A stretch of 64,000 bases of DNA from Ichthyophis bannanicus (GCA_033557465.1 CM066033.1:907768808-907832807), one strand, 5' to 3'. Counted from the first letter of the stretch, positions 44,887 to 55,942 are shown. Notes: generated by a model from the letters alone, not told the origin. Numbers and translations: made by a program.

Positions 44887-45082
44887 CTTTGTTTGCACAT
44901 CAGCGTGCCTGCTTATGCTTCCCGCGCACGTTTCTCGTGCACTAATGTGCGTGGTGCACAAGAGCGCGCAGCGCGCACTAATCCCGTTTTGCTACTTTTG
45001 ACCGGACCGCCCACTCCTTTTATGGCATCCTGCAGACTAACGCGGCGCGCACGTTAAGAGGGTTTAGTAAACATACCCCTTA

Positions 45083-45529
45083 GTCTTTATTTCCAGCATA
45101 TATTTATACTCAAAAGATCATCTTAGGATCAATGCAAATTTGACTGTAGACTGGCATGTATTTTATTGGACCAAATCAAAACTACTAACCAAAACAGTTG
45201 TGTATTCATTTTTGAAACCATATAACTTCCTTTTTCAGATTACATATAAATTTCATTCATGCAAAAAGAAGTACTCACCCCTGAAAGAATCTGTCTTTCT
45301 CCAGGACAAATAAGGTAAATATCAAAAAAGATTTATATGATTAACTTCAGAGATACCCACATAAATCTGTATTTTTTTAAATTTGGTGCTGGCCAAAAAT
45401 AAGGACTTAGATGGTAGTTACTAACATGCATCAAGGGAATAATGCACAATTTTTGCCAAATAGCGTGTGTTGAAAGGCAGAACTGTGCATTATTTTACTT
45501 TAAGGTGTGTTACTTTATTGCGACATAAA
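45083..45529. other. Unique AT-rich interval
   Basis: No gene or recognised repeat. Confidence 0.3.
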
Positions 45530-45990
45530 TTACATAATAATGAGATAGAGCATGACGACGGAAAAAGACCACATGGCCTATCTAGTCTGTCCTTCCATAT
45601 CCACCACTACAACATTCCCTTTTTACCTTTAGAGATCCTCTGTGTTTGTCCCATGCTTCTTTGAATTCAGATATTGTCCTCATCTCTACCACCTTCACTG
45701 GAAGACTGTTCCATGGATCCATCACTCTTTCCGTAAAGAAATATTTCCGCATATCACTCCTGAATCTATTCCCTTCCACCCTCATCCCATGTCTCCCCTC
45801 ATAGCAGAGCTTGCTTTCAATTGAAAGAGGTTCTCCTCCTGTGCATTTATGCCACGGAGGTATTTAAATGTCTCAATCATATCACCTCTATCCCGCCTTT
45901 CCTCTAAGGTGTAGATATTAAGATCCTTAAGTCTGTCCTCATATGCTTTATAATGAAGACCACTAACCATTTTAGTAGCCATGTAAATTT
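45530..45990 (-). pseudogene. CR1-like LINE C-terminus and 3' UTR
   Basis: Minus frames 45982-45782 and 45785-45582 give YEDRLKDLNIYTLEERRDRG, DMIETFKYLRGI, then FRSDMRKYFFTERVMDPWNS and SEFKEAWDKHRGSLK. This is the conserved end of a CR1-clade ORF2. The 3' UTR complement (AGACTAGATAGGCCATGTGG) matches that at 15565 and 54921. One frameshift near 45783. Truncated 5' at about 45990. Confidence 0.85.
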
Positions 45991-46274
45991 ATGCAGAGTT
46001 TCTCATTATTATGCATATCGAATGACATAACTTGTGTTCAATTTTGCAAGCTATTCCTCGAAAAATAACACTAGGAATAACAAAGCTGCAAGATTAGGCA
46101 TAAGTTATATTATTCATTTACCACGGGAGCTACTAACCCATGGTGCTGAGTTACTGCAGGTTAGTGACTCTCTTGGTAAAATAAGCTGTGGAAAAATGTG
46201 ATTTTTTTAGAATTACTCTTCTTAGTTGGCTAGTCTTTGAAAAATGGCTGTGCTTACCGGCTAAATTTAGTGGT
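45991..46274. other. Unique interval
   Basis: Nothing recognised. Confidence 0.3.
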
Positions 46275-46679
46275 CTGTTTACTAAAGTGTGCTGAGCAGT
46301 TAGCACATGCTTTAGTATGCAATGCTCACAAGTATGTGTGGTAATGGTTACCACAGATTAAAAACACTACCATGTGCTAAAGAAGTGTTTTGTGTTTAAC
46401 ACAGGGGAGCAGGGGATGGGCGGAGAGTATATGGAGAATATGCCTCTGCAGTTAGGTCATGGCAAGTTAGCACATACTAACCTTTAAGGGAACAGTGTGG
46501 GACATTTAAGACCACCTCGAAAGGAGGCGTTAAATGCATTCTTGGTAGTTTTACCCCGCTTAACACATGTTAAGTCCACCTCACACACAGGTCAGCTAAT
46601 AAAAGTGCAGCAGGCCTTTTCTGATGCATTTCTCTAATATGCTTTTCTTGAAGCAAATTAGTACCTATGTGCATAGTTT
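46275..46679. mobile_element. MITE family C, left end
   Basis: GGTCTGTTTACTAAAGTGTG is a family C terminus. The interior (TTAGCACATGCTTTAGTATG, GTTAGCACATACTAACCTTT, GACCACCTCGAAAGGAGGCG) resembles 34942-35328. A SINE follows at 46680 and no right end is found. Confidence 0.55.
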
Positions 46680-46978
46680 ATTTTTATTTATTTAGACAGT
46701 TTTGTATACCACCTTATCCTTCAATCAAAGTGGTCACAACACAATTGGGGGATACATTTAACACGTGGGGATATGAGACACATACACTAATACTTACAGG
46801 GAACATGGGCTATGGAGGGTTAAGTGGCTTGCCCAAGACCACAAGGAGCATCTGTGGGACTAGAAATTCCAATCCTTCCGGCCCAAGGTTGCTGTCCTCT
46901 AGTGGGATTTGAACCCCTGACTTTCCAGCCTGAAGTACCTTGCCCCAACCACTAGGCTACTCCTCCCTCCCTTGATTA
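46680..46978 (-). mobile_element. Full-length tRNA-derived SINE with L2-like tail
   Basis: Minus orientation: head with A box TAGCCTAGTGG (46949-46959) and B box GGTTCAAATCC (46905-46915), body with CTTGTGGTCTTGGGCAAGCC, tail AAGTGGTATACAAAACTGTC then (AAATA)n, seen as TATTTTTATTTATTTAG at 46680. About 300 bp. The A and B boxes imply RNA polymerase III transcription. The tail resembles the L2 LINE at 19563-19627, the presumed source of its reverse transcriptase. Confidence 0.85.
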
Positions 46979-47549
46979 AACGAGCCATGTTACCATTTTC
47001 CGATGCTGGCACTAGATGCTACAGGCCATGAGGAGTGAGGTTAGCATTTACAATTCTTTCCCTAATCACAGTCAACAGTATGTGTGGGGGGGAGGGGGGG
47101 AGCCAGAGAGGGATCTGAAACATCATTGCTGTCCTACCTAATATTATGGAAACTATTGCTTGTACACATATGGTATAGGGGGTATTTTATAAAGAATGTC
47201 CTATTTTTAGTTACCAACAAATCACCTGTCAGTATTGTAGTCATTTATGCGTGTAAATTGCCACTTATGCGTGCAAATGACCTCTTAAGTACTGACTAGC
47301 GTAAAAGACTGCAAGTTGCTTCCATGATGTGTTCATTCACTGTGGGCATGCACATGGGTGGAGTTTGGACTGAGCATACAAATATGAGCATTGATTATAG
47401 ACTACTATAATTTATGCACATGCTTGTAAAATGTAGGCACGAACATTTACATCAGCTCTAGGAGAGGAGTAAGTCACTATGCCTTAACTAGAGGCATGTT
47501 CTCTGCCACTTACACTAGGCATGACTTTATAAAATTACCTTTATAGCAC
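46979..47549. other. Unique interval
   Basis: No gene recognised. A short GGGGGGAGGGGGGG run lies near 47086. Confidence 0.3.
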
Positions 47550-49029
47550 TGATCCTACCAAGTGATAGAGAAACTACCTTTCTCAACCATCTTTACTTTC
47601 CTGACTACTTTACCAGCTTCCCTTCGCTTCTACAGATATTGTTTGTATTCCTCTTTCTGCGATCTCCTTTAGTTTCTGAAGGCTAACCTTTTTTGACTTA
47701 CCTTTCAAGATATTTATTTTGAGAACCATAATGGCCTCCTTTTCCTCTTTTGCTTTCCTAACAAAAAAGGTTTGTTACCCTTAAAATATCTCCTTTCAGT
47801 TTTGCCTATTGCTGTTCTTCCCCTAAACGTTCCTATGCAGCTAATGATTCTTTTAGGTATTCCACCCATCTTTGCAAAGTTAGTTTTCCTGAGGTCTAGG
47901 ACCCTTGCTTTTGAATAAACTATCTCCACTCGTGTCCTAATACTGAAGCTCACCATCTGGTGATCACTGCATGCCAGATGATTACCCACTATAACACTCT
48001 CCCCATCAGGGCCGGATTTACCTTGAGTGAGGCCCTACGCCAACAAAAATTGTGGGCCCCCAGCAGGGGCGGCCCAAGGGGGGTGCGGGGCCTCATTTGC
48101 ATAAGGGGCCTCATTTGCATAAATATTTGCATAATGTTACCATATACTAACTTTTAGTAAACGTGCCTCTTAATGAGTGTATGGATAAAGAAAGACTAAA
48201 AGATTTCTACATTACTATAATCCAGTGCCAACTGCCAGACACATTAGGAACTACTGCAAACACTGCCCATTTAGAACCCATAGTAAACCCGCCGTATCCT
48301 AACAGCACTACCAGGACTCACAAAGCACCATACTCTACCAATCAAAAGGCAACACTGCAAATATTAAACCAATACATTTCAAAGAACAACAATACATGAC
48401 CTACTGGGGAAAGAGAACAAGTGGCAATGTCAAATAGGAATTATATAAACAGAACACCTCAGCTCAGTTACACATGCAGAACATAGACCATCACCAAACA
48501 AGTAATCACAATTTAGAAACAGGAAGACAATAATTAAACTGGGAATCCCAAAAGCCAAACTTGGAATGTACAACACTGTAGAAATAAAACTATACATTAA
48601 TTTGCTCTTGTACTAAACAAAGCGCAGACGTTAATGATGCACATTTACCAGAGCTGACATATTCCAATTAATAAATTCAAAATAAAGAGATATTTTTCTA
48701 CCTTTTGTGCATTTTTTTCAGCTGCAATTGCTCCAGCCACTTTCTTCTGGTTTCTTCTTCGTGTCTTCTGCTAACTCTCCATCGTCTGCTGTCCATTTGT
48801 CCTTTCTTCTCTCTTCTAGATTTTTTTCCATTCTCTCTCTACATCTGCTTTAACATACTAATCTTTCTCCTTTTGCTCTTTCCTCATTCCTATTTCATCC
48901 ACTCAAATTTTACCCCTCCATCCTCAATCCCCACTTACTCTCCCAATACCCGGCCAATTGTAGATTTTTTATCCCTCCCACACAAAATATTTTTCCCTTC
49001 TCCATTTTACTCTTCCAGCCCCATCCCAT

Positions 49030-49850
49030 TCTAATCCTCCCCCAACATCAGCTCCCTTCTAGTTCCAGCCTCACCCAGCATCCATTCCCTTCTAGTCCCT
49101 GCATCAGCCCATTTCCAGTCCTAGCCACCCATCAGCCCATTTCCAGTCCTAGCAACCCCCCAACCCAATACCAGTCCTAGCCCCCCCATCAACCCACTTA
49201 CAGTCCTTAACCCCCCATCACCCCATTTTCAGTTTAAGCCCCCCCTATAACCCATTACCAGTCCTAACCCCCCATCAGCCCACTTCCAGTCCTAACCCCA
49301 TCAACCCATTTCCAGTCAGCCCCCCATAGCCCATTGCCAGTCCTACCCCCCCATCAGCCCACAGCCCATTACCAGTCCTAACCCTTCAGCCCACCTCTAG
49401 TTTTAACCCCCCAGCCCATTTCCAGTCCTAGCCCCATATAGCCCATTACCAGACTACACCCATCAGCCCACAGCCCATTACCAGTCTTAAACCCCCCCAA
49501 AGCCCATTACCAGTTCTATACCCCCCCAACAGCCCATTACCAGTCCTAACCCCATCAGCCCACCTCCAGTCTTAACCCCCCAGCCCATTTCCAGTCCTAG
49601 CCCCCCCCATAGTCCATTACCAGACAGCCCCCATCAGCCCACAGCCCATTACCAGTCTTAACCCCCCAAAGCCCATTGCCAGTTCTAAGCCCCCCCAACA
49701 GCCCCCCGTCCAGTACCGGTCCTAACCCCATCAGCCCACCTCAATGCTTCACCCCCCCAGCCCTTTTCCAGCCCCCGCCCCCCCAATAGCCCATTACTAG
49801 TCCTACCCCCCCCACAGCCCATTACCAGTCCTACCCCCCCCCCGTCGGCC
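49030..49850. repeat. Minisatellite in hAT-2, about 28-bp unit
   Basis: Roughly 25 diverged copies of AGCCCATTTCCAGTCCTAAC plus CCCCCATC, with variable C runs. Confidence 0.9.
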
Positions 49851-49861
49851 TAAAGTAAAAT

Positions 49862-50275
49862 TTAATTTTAAAAAAAAACCTGCTGGTTGCCGCCGCGGGG
49901 CCCCCTCTGCTGCCGCGGCAGCACGGACTGACCCGCGGGGGCCCCCTCTGCAAGCTGACTCCGTCGGTCCGTCGATCCCTCCCTCCCTCCATGCACGCTG
50001 TGAGAGGCGCGAAGGGAGAGTGTCTCCTCGCGTCTCTGTTAAGCCCGCAGGGGCTGATGGGAAATTTCCCATCAGCCCCTGCAGGCTTAACAGAGACGCG
50101 AGGAGACACTCTCCTTTTGCATCTCTCACAGCCTGCAGCCTGCACCCTGCACGGAGGGAGGGAGGGAGGAACGAACCGACGGCCAGCTTGTAGAGGGGGC
50201 CCCCGCGGGTCAGTCGGTGCTGCCGCGGCAGCAGAGGGGGCCCCGCGGCGGCAGCCAGCAGGTTTTTTTTAAAAT
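49862..50275. repeat. About 410-bp CpG-rich palindrome in hAT-2
   Basis: Centre at 50064/50065 in GATGGGAAATTTCCCATC. The arms pair out to TTTTAAAAAAAAACCTGCTG on the left and CAGCAGGTTTTTTTTAAAAT on the right, through CCGCGGGGCCCCCTCTGCTG and its complement. Small indels distinguish the arms. There is almost no spacer, so it could extrude as a cruciform. Confidence 0.95.
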
Positions 50276-50700
50276 TGTATTAAAAAAAATTAACTTGTTC
50301 TTTTTTTGTGGGCCCCTGCCGGCTGTGGGCCCTACGCCATGGCGTACATGGCGTATAGGTAAATCCGGCCCTGCTCCCCATTTGTAAGCACCAAGTCCAG
50401 TATCACCTCCTCTCGAATAGGTTTGGTTGCCAGTTGCCAGAACACTTTACCCTGCAGAGAATCCAGGATCTCCCTACTTCTAGATGACACTGCAGCAGGG
50501 ATCTCCCAGTCAGCATCTGGCAAATTGAAATCTCATACTTAAAGTACTTCCCCTTTCATAGCAATATTGTGAATGTCTTCAATTGTCTCTATTTCTTCTA
50601 TTTGTGACAGAAGTCTGCATATCACACCAATATAAATAGATTTTCCATTCCCTCTTTCTAAACTAACCTACAGTACTTCCTCCTTCCCCATAAGGAGCAT

Positions 50701-51068
50701 ATTCAAGTCTGTCTTTGAAGGAGTGGGGAAAGGCTCCTTGGGATTCAGGACTTGAAAGCGGAAAGAACAGACAGCTTCAAGTCTGACTGTGGGCTGTTGA
50801 GGAAAGGATAGCAGCTAGTTGCTTTTATTGTCTTAAGGATTGGTGGAAGAAGGTGTGCTGTGCACTTTGTACAAAACAGCCAGTGGCAGTGGTGGAAGGA
50901 CTACGTCTAAATCTATCTGTTCCATTGCACAACCAGAAGATATAGTGAAATAATTTTCTTGTAACAATCTTGTTCATCTGTGTCTGAAACAACTACTCTA
51001 GCCCATGTTTATAGAATATAGTTAAATAAAGCTAAAAAAAAGATAAGTTAAGTAAAAGCTAAAAGATA
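50701..51068. other. Unique interval
   Basis: No gene recognised; AT-rich towards the right. Confidence 0.3.
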
Positions 51069-51665
51069 GGCAGTTCCTGCTCCTCAGAGATGGGAATCCA
51101 GCCCCATAGGGGCATTAGTTAGGTAAACGTACCCCATCCCCTAGTACTTTAAGGAGTATCCGGAGCCAGGTAGGGAAACTGGGCAGTGCAGGGCCTACCC
51201 CAGGATGGGCGGATGACTCTGGGCATAGTATCTGAGGTAGCACACTTTGGGTAGCAGTATTTCATGGGGGCACTAAACGAGGAAGTCCCTGCTTCCCAGA
51301 GCTGGGAATCCAGTCCTATAGGGGCATTAGCTGGGCAAACACATCCCCCTACCTCTGTCCTTTGAAGAGTATGATCAGTTAGGCAGGGTAATTGGGCAGT
51401 GCAGGGCCTACCCCAGGAAAGGTGGGTGACCCTGGGTAGAGTATCTGAGACAGCACAATTGGGGGTGATGGTACTCCAGGGCATCTCAGGCCTGTTGGGA
51501 GGGAGGGAAGGGCACCAAAATAACAGGCACTCCCTGCTCTCCAGGACAGAATCTAGTTCCATAGCAGCATTAGCTGGGCAAACACATCCTTCTTCCCCCA
51601 GCTCTTGGAGGAGTGTGAACAGTCAGGTAAGGTATCTGGGCAGTGCAGGGCTATCCCAGGCATAT
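51069..51665. repeat. Tandem repeat of about 210-240 bp, 2.7 copies
   Basis: Each unit opens with CAGTTCCTGCTCC/AAGTCCCTGCTTCC/CACTCCCTGCTCTCC, contains GGGGCATTAGCTGGGCAAAC, and later TGGGCAGTGCAGGGCCTACC. Units start near 51069, 51281 and 51524. The overlapping frames are repeat artefacts. Confidence 0.85.
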
Positions 51666-52733
51666 TTTAATTCTTGGTAAGGATAGATTTGGAAATTTAA
51701 ATGGTGGTAGAAGGAAAGAAGGTAGGGAAGGCAAGAGCAATACTGGCACAAGTGCACAGAAAGAGGCAGAAAGTGTATGCTTATGGGCTCCTCTAGTCTG
51801 CCACTGAAGCTAAAGACTGATGTCTTTACAAGGAAGGTAGAAAGAGCTCCAGCCTCTAGTGCAACTGTGAAACAGTAGGTATCTGGTGTCATCTCCACAG
51901 AGAGGTAAAGGAGGTTGATATGGTGCATGATGGGGGGACATGAGAGAAGCAGCAGGTTACGGCAGGGCCAATGCAAGGATATGAGGTGCCTGAGGTGAAC
52001 TTCATTCCCAGCACTGCCCCTGCTCCAGCCCCATGTCCATTGCGGCAGCTGCCACCCCTCTCCAGAACATGTAGTAGATTATTGTCAATTACATATGGAA
52101 CTGCAAATGAATATTGAAGAAGATGATAAGTACTGTAATTGTTCTGACAGGGCTGTATAGTGAGTTCAGCATTGGTGCGCACCTATGACTGTAGTGAGCA
52201 GGCGTGGAAAGAGAGGTGTTTTTCAGAACTTGCCTGCCTTGGATTTTGCAGTTCAGCACTCATTTTAAGAGTCTGTCATGCCTTCTCTCTTCTATCCTAA
52301 ATACATCTCTCACATTTTTAGTGCGGCAGAGCACATAATAGATAATCGCCATGGAGAACTGAGTCTGCTTTCTTTTCCATTCTCTGGTCGCATTCTCAGA
52401 AAGAAGGAGACGGCCATTAATAAAGATGATTATGGGAAATGCTGTTGTACTGAAAAGCTGTGAATAAAACATCATATAATCAGATTAATCCTGCAGAACT
52501 CCTGAGAATGAGGCTTCATATCAGATGCTTACCGGAGGGCAAAGGCAGCTGTGCAAGCATCTGGGGAGTCTATAAAATACAGAACAGATTGTAAGAAAAG
52601 TTGCCACAGAATAAATTGCACTCTAAAAAGAATTGCTTTATTTACCCTCAATCTGATGACCTGGTCTGCCTTTCTAAGATGCTTCATTCCAAATGTACAG
52701 CAGCTGCATCCTGTGCCACATACAGTGGAGTCC
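51666..52733. other. Unique DNA
   Basis: No gene recognised. 52290-52550 is free of repeats and of even composition (ACGGCCATTAATAAAGATGA, GGCAAAGGCAGCTGTGCAAG) and could be conserved non-coding DNA. Confidence 0.3.
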
Positions 52734-52737
52734 TTAA

Positions 52738-52942
52738 CCCTTTCAAGGCCTACTTTAAATTTTTAATCCACATTCTGCAGCCTGGTTAATTTTTGCATAT
52801 TTCAGGAAAATTGTACCCGTCTTATTCAATATGTTCTAATAGTGATTTTCCTTCTGCTATGGTCATGTATTATATACCATTTGATAGGAATATTTAGTCA
52901 GAATTTTGGATCCCAAGAGTTTTGGGCTCGGCCTGGAAAGGG
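52738..52942. mobile_element. piggyBac-like MITE, 205 bp
   Basis: Terminal repeats CCCTTTCAAGGCC and GGCCTGGAAAGGG, flanked on both sides by TTAA (52734-52737 and 52943-52946). TTAA duplication with a CCC start is the piggyBac signature; Kolobok-type elements also use TTAA, so the superfamily is likely but not certain. Confidence 0.8.
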
Positions 52943-53099
52943 TTAAAGGGGTCAAGACTGCACACCTCTCCCTGAATCCTCAAAGATGGACCTTGATGAC
53001 AAACCTAAAATTAGGATTTTTGGAAAAACTGAAGGAATACATTTTCAAAGGCTTAGTCAGGATCTATTCAGGTAAAAAAAGCAAAGCTGTATTTTTAAT

Positions 53100-53300
53100 T
53101 GAGACATATCCCAGCAGAAGGAGGTACAGAGTGGCTTACAAATTTTTAGATTTTACATTTAGGTACAGTGGGTGTTTTTCTATCCTTCAGAGGGTTTACA
53201 ATCTAATTTTGTATCTGAGACAATGGAAGGTTAATGGACTTGCCCAAGATGGGATTCAAAAGGGCTTAGTCTGATTTATAGCCCATTGCTTTAACCATTA
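53100..53300 (-). mobile_element. Diverged SINE
   Basis: Minus-oriented body with GTTTACAATCTAATTTTGTA, GAGACAATGGAAGGTTAATG and GACTTGCCCAAGATGGGATT. The head is represented by the complement of CCATTGCTTTAACCATTAGG (A-box region). Confidence 0.65.
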
Positions 53301-53329
53301 GGCTAAAGGTGTCTATGGTTTATGTCTAT

Positions 53330-54065
53330 TTGATATATTGCTTTTAAAATAAAGTATCAAAGCTGTTTACAGCCAATAAAATATATACAGATGAAAAGGA
53401 ACTCCATTCTAATGGCAGGAAAGAAGATAAAAGGATAGCAGTAGAAACTGTCCACTGGTCCCTCTGTCCAGCCCACTATTTATCATTAATTGCCAGATGG
53501 AACGACTGAGTCTTCTGTGCAATTTTACATTTTGAAAAATGGTCTCCAACTGTAGGTAGGGAGGGACATCATTCCAAAGTCTGGGAGTTGCAAAAAAGAA
53601 TGGGCATGGGAGGAATGGACAGGTGATTACCATGGAGAGAGTGCAAAGCTCTAGCAGGGATTTGAAGGAGATGCAAAATGCAATATGTGCCTTTGAGCCA
53701 ATGCTGACCCATTAGCTCCTGTTTTTTTTGGCAGTAGATTGCTGGGTCTTTCTTCCAAGGCAATGGAAGGTTAAATGATTTGCCCAAGATCACAAGGAGT
53801 GCTAGTGGGAGTTCAACCCTGGTCTGTCAAGCTAGTGCTCTAACCATTAGGCTACTCCTAAGGTAAGTGGAGCTAAATATGTAGATAACTTGGTATGGAG
53901 AGCTTTGTGAGCTGGGATTAAGAGTTTGCAATAAATCTGATAACGGATGGGAAGCCAGAGTGGGGTCACATGGTCAAACTTTCTGGTATGACAAAGAACC
54001 CTGATTGTAGAATTTTGAATAGTCTGTAATTGTTTCAATGGATGGAAGGCTGGCATAGACAACAT
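53330..54065 (-). pseudogene. L2-like LINE RT C-terminus
   Basis: Minus: LKQLQTIQNSTIRVLCHTRK, FDHVTPLWLPIRYQIYCKLL and HKALHTKLSTYLAPL (54035-53880), interrupted by a SINE, then FFATPRLWNDVPPYLQLETI (53600-53535). These are the conserved final blocks of L2-type ORF2. Broken by shifts. The 3' part reaches about 53330. Confidence 0.75.
53755..53865 (-). mobile_element. SINE head and body inserted in the L2 fragment
   Basis: The complement has AGTAGCCTAATGGTTAGAGC (A box TAGCCTAATGG) and GGGTTGAACTCCC (B box), then CTCCTTGTGATCTTGGGCAA. Same family as 46680-46978. Confidence 0.75.
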
Positions 54066-55132
54066 TACAATAATCTATGTGGGAGACAACAAAGCTAAGG
54101 AGTTCTTCAAAGAAAGCAAGGTGATTAGTCACATATAACATATGAGATGGGGCAATATATTAGTGTGCATGGACCAGGAGAAGGACCTCAGAGTCATTGT
54201 TTCTGAGGATCTCAAAGTGACAAAACAGTATGACAAGGTGGTGGCCAAAGCCAGAAGGATGCTGGGTTGCATACAGAGAGGAATTACCAGCAGAAAGGAG
54301 GAGGTACTAATGCCACTGTATAAGTCGCTGGTGAGACCTCACTTGGAATATTTTGCTCAGTTTTGGAGACCATATCTCACAAAGGATATAAAAAGACTGG
54401 AAACAGTTCAGAGGAAGGCGACCAAAATGATTTGGAACCTGCGCCAGAAGGCGTATGAAAAGAGACTCCAAGACCTAAAAATGTACACTCTGGAGGACAG
54501 GAGAGACAGGGGAGATATGATACTGACCTTTAAATACTTAAGGAGTATTAATGAACAAACAAACCTTTTTCAAAGACAGGGAAGCTGTAATACTAGAGGG
54601 CATAACATGAAGCTGCAAGGGGGTAAACTGAAAGGCAATGTCAGGAAATACATTTACTGAAGGGGTGGTGGATGCTTGGAATGCCCTCTCGATGGAAGTG
54701 GCGGAGGAAATACAGTGACAGAATTCAAAATGGCATGAGACAGACACAGTGGATCCCTTTATAGAAACAGGATAAAATCAAAATAAACTTAACTGTCTCT
54801 GATATCTTAGCAAGTTGAGGTGACCTGAACGGAGCGGTGGGTACACCCCTAAACAAAGGCATAGGGAGGGGTGACCAGCACGGAGTGGAGGGCTCACCTA
54901 CTCTTGCCACTTTGCTGGGCAGACTAGATGGACCATACTTGGGGGTATGTTTACTAAAACCCCGGTAAAGTGCGGGCCACGGTAGTGTGCGGGTGCCATA
55001 TAAGGAGTGGGCGTTCCGTCCTGAAAAAGAAAAGCCGGAATTTACATATGCGCTAAGGTGCGCGGCGCCCATGAGATAGCTGCGCGGGAGGCATAAGTGG
55101 CGCGCTGAAGTGCAAGAAAAAGAGCAGAGCCA

Positions 55133-55193
55133 CAGCACAATGGTGAAGACACTGACCAACAATGCAGGGATCAGGAGTTCAATCCCCCAAAGT
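55133..55193 (+). repeat. tRNA-like module beside the alpha terminus, copy 5
   Basis: CAGCACAATGGTGAAGACAC (A-box-like) and GAGTTCAATCC (B box) about 40 bases downstream. Confidence 0.65.
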
Positions 55194-55302
55194 GCCCAAT
55201 GAACAAGGCTGGCTGAGGCATAACATATTATGGGGAAGATTGCTTTAGGAGGCATATTTTAATTATCACTACTAGCAAACGCACTCTCAAAGCGTGTTAA
55301 CA

Positions 55303-55425
55303 TAAGGCGCCCTATAAGGCACATTTTAAAGTGCACTGTCATCCAAGGCACCCTAGAATGTTGCTTATAGGGCGCTTTAGAGGGTGCCGTATGAGGTACC
55401 GCAAGGTCAGTGTACTGTTTGTTAT
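55303..55425. repeat. 12-bp palindromic array, copy 5, first block
   Basis: CATAAGGCGCCCTATAAGGC and TTATAGGGCGCTTTAGAGGG units, counterpart of 44565-44700 inverted. Confidence 0.8.
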
Positions 55426-55479
55426 GGCAGCACTGTGCAGTTTAAGGAATGAAAAGCATAAGTAGGTGCGCTGACAGGC

Positions 55480-55538
55480 AAGGAGGAGCACAATGGCACT
55501 GACTGCTGATACAGGGGTCATGAGTTTGCTCCCCAGTA
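55480..55538 (+). repeat. tRNA-like module, copy 5
   Basis: GAGCACAATGGCACTGACTG and, in the B-box position, GAGTTTGCTCC (degenerate). Counterpart of 44398-44472. Confidence 0.6.
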
Positions 55539-55639
55539 TGCCTAATATGTAAGGCTGGCTGTGGCATCAGCTTTGCATTGTACATATTTTGTCCTGCAGC
55601 ACTTTATTTTTATGTTATTAATTGCTGCCAGCAAACACG

Positions 55640-55865
55640 CCCTCACGTGCCGTAATTGAAGGTGCCATATAAGGCACCCTATAAGGCACTCCATAGGGCA
55701 CATTATAAATTGCACTGTCCACCACAGCACCCTAAAATGTCCCCTATAGGGCACCCTATAGGTTGCGTCACAGGATAATGTATAGTGCACCTTATATGGA
55801 CGGGAACCATAAGGTGCCCTATAGGGCGCCCTATAAAGCACCCTCAGAGGCAACTTATGGGTACA
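55640..55865. repeat. 12-bp palindromic array, copy 5, second block
   Basis: AAGGCACCCTATAAGGCACT ... CCCCTATAGGGCACCCTATA ... AAGGTGCCCTATAGGGCGCC; the same unit as 12171-12420. Confidence 0.85.
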
Positions 55866-55942
55866 GTACGCTGAGGGTGTTTTTGCTGGCATCAAAATAT
55901 GTACATTAAAAAAAATAATGTGTTGGACAACCCTATCAAATA

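Larger units (their letters stand above)
40839..45079 (+). mobile_element. Family G copy 4, complete, 4241 bp
   Basis: Bounded by GGGGTATGTTTACTAAAC and GGTTTAGTAAACATACCCC with TTA on both sides (40836-40838 and 45080-45082). In order: beta terminus with palindromes (40855-40990), GAATGAAAACCTGCCGTTAA block, hairpin remnant with poly-C (41225-41240), GC-rich block (41330-41880), tRNA-like module (41940-42005), embedded palindromic MITE (42160-42340), central block (42640-43850), tRNA-like module, 12-bp palindrome arrays alternating with two inverted tRNA-like modules, and alpha terminus (44900-45079). No transposase frame. It serves as the reference copy. Confidence 0.92.
48007..50373. mobile_element. 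hAT-2: complete non-autonomous hAT element
   Basis: Perfect terminal repeats CAGGGCCGGATTTACC and GGTAAATCCGGCCCTG; perfect 8-bp target duplication CTCCCCAT (47999-48006 and 50374-50381). Contents: GGGCCTCATTTGCATAA direct repeats (48090-48130), a relic family C end TTTTAGTAAACGTGCC near 48146, AT-rich sequence homologous to hAT-1 (48180-48700), minisatellite, and a very large palindrome. 2367 bp, no transposase. Confidence 0.95.
47550..50700 (-). pseudogene. CR1-like LINE endonuclease/RT junction, split by hAT-2
   Basis: The minus frame 50523-50382 gives PDADWEIPAAVSSRSREILD and EEVILDLVLTNGE. Beyond hAT-2 it continues at 48000-47714 with SVIVGNHLACSDHQMVSFSI, LDLRKTNFAK and KRKRRPLWFSK. 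Together they match the C-terminal half of a CR1 endonuclease (LLDLLLTN, GCSDHEMVEF) and the start of the linker. Removing hAT-2 and one CTCCCCAT copy restores continuity exactly at the junction. Diverged, with stops further downstream. Confidence 0.85.

Noticed and set aside
49803..50272. Gly/Arg-rich ORFs on both strands with near-identical sequence
   Set aside because: They are mirror readings of one palindrome in hAT-2.
51110..51145. AGGTAAACGTACCCC as another family G terminus
   Set aside because: It lies inside a tandem unit whose other copies read GGGCAAACACATCCCC, so the resemblance is coincidental.
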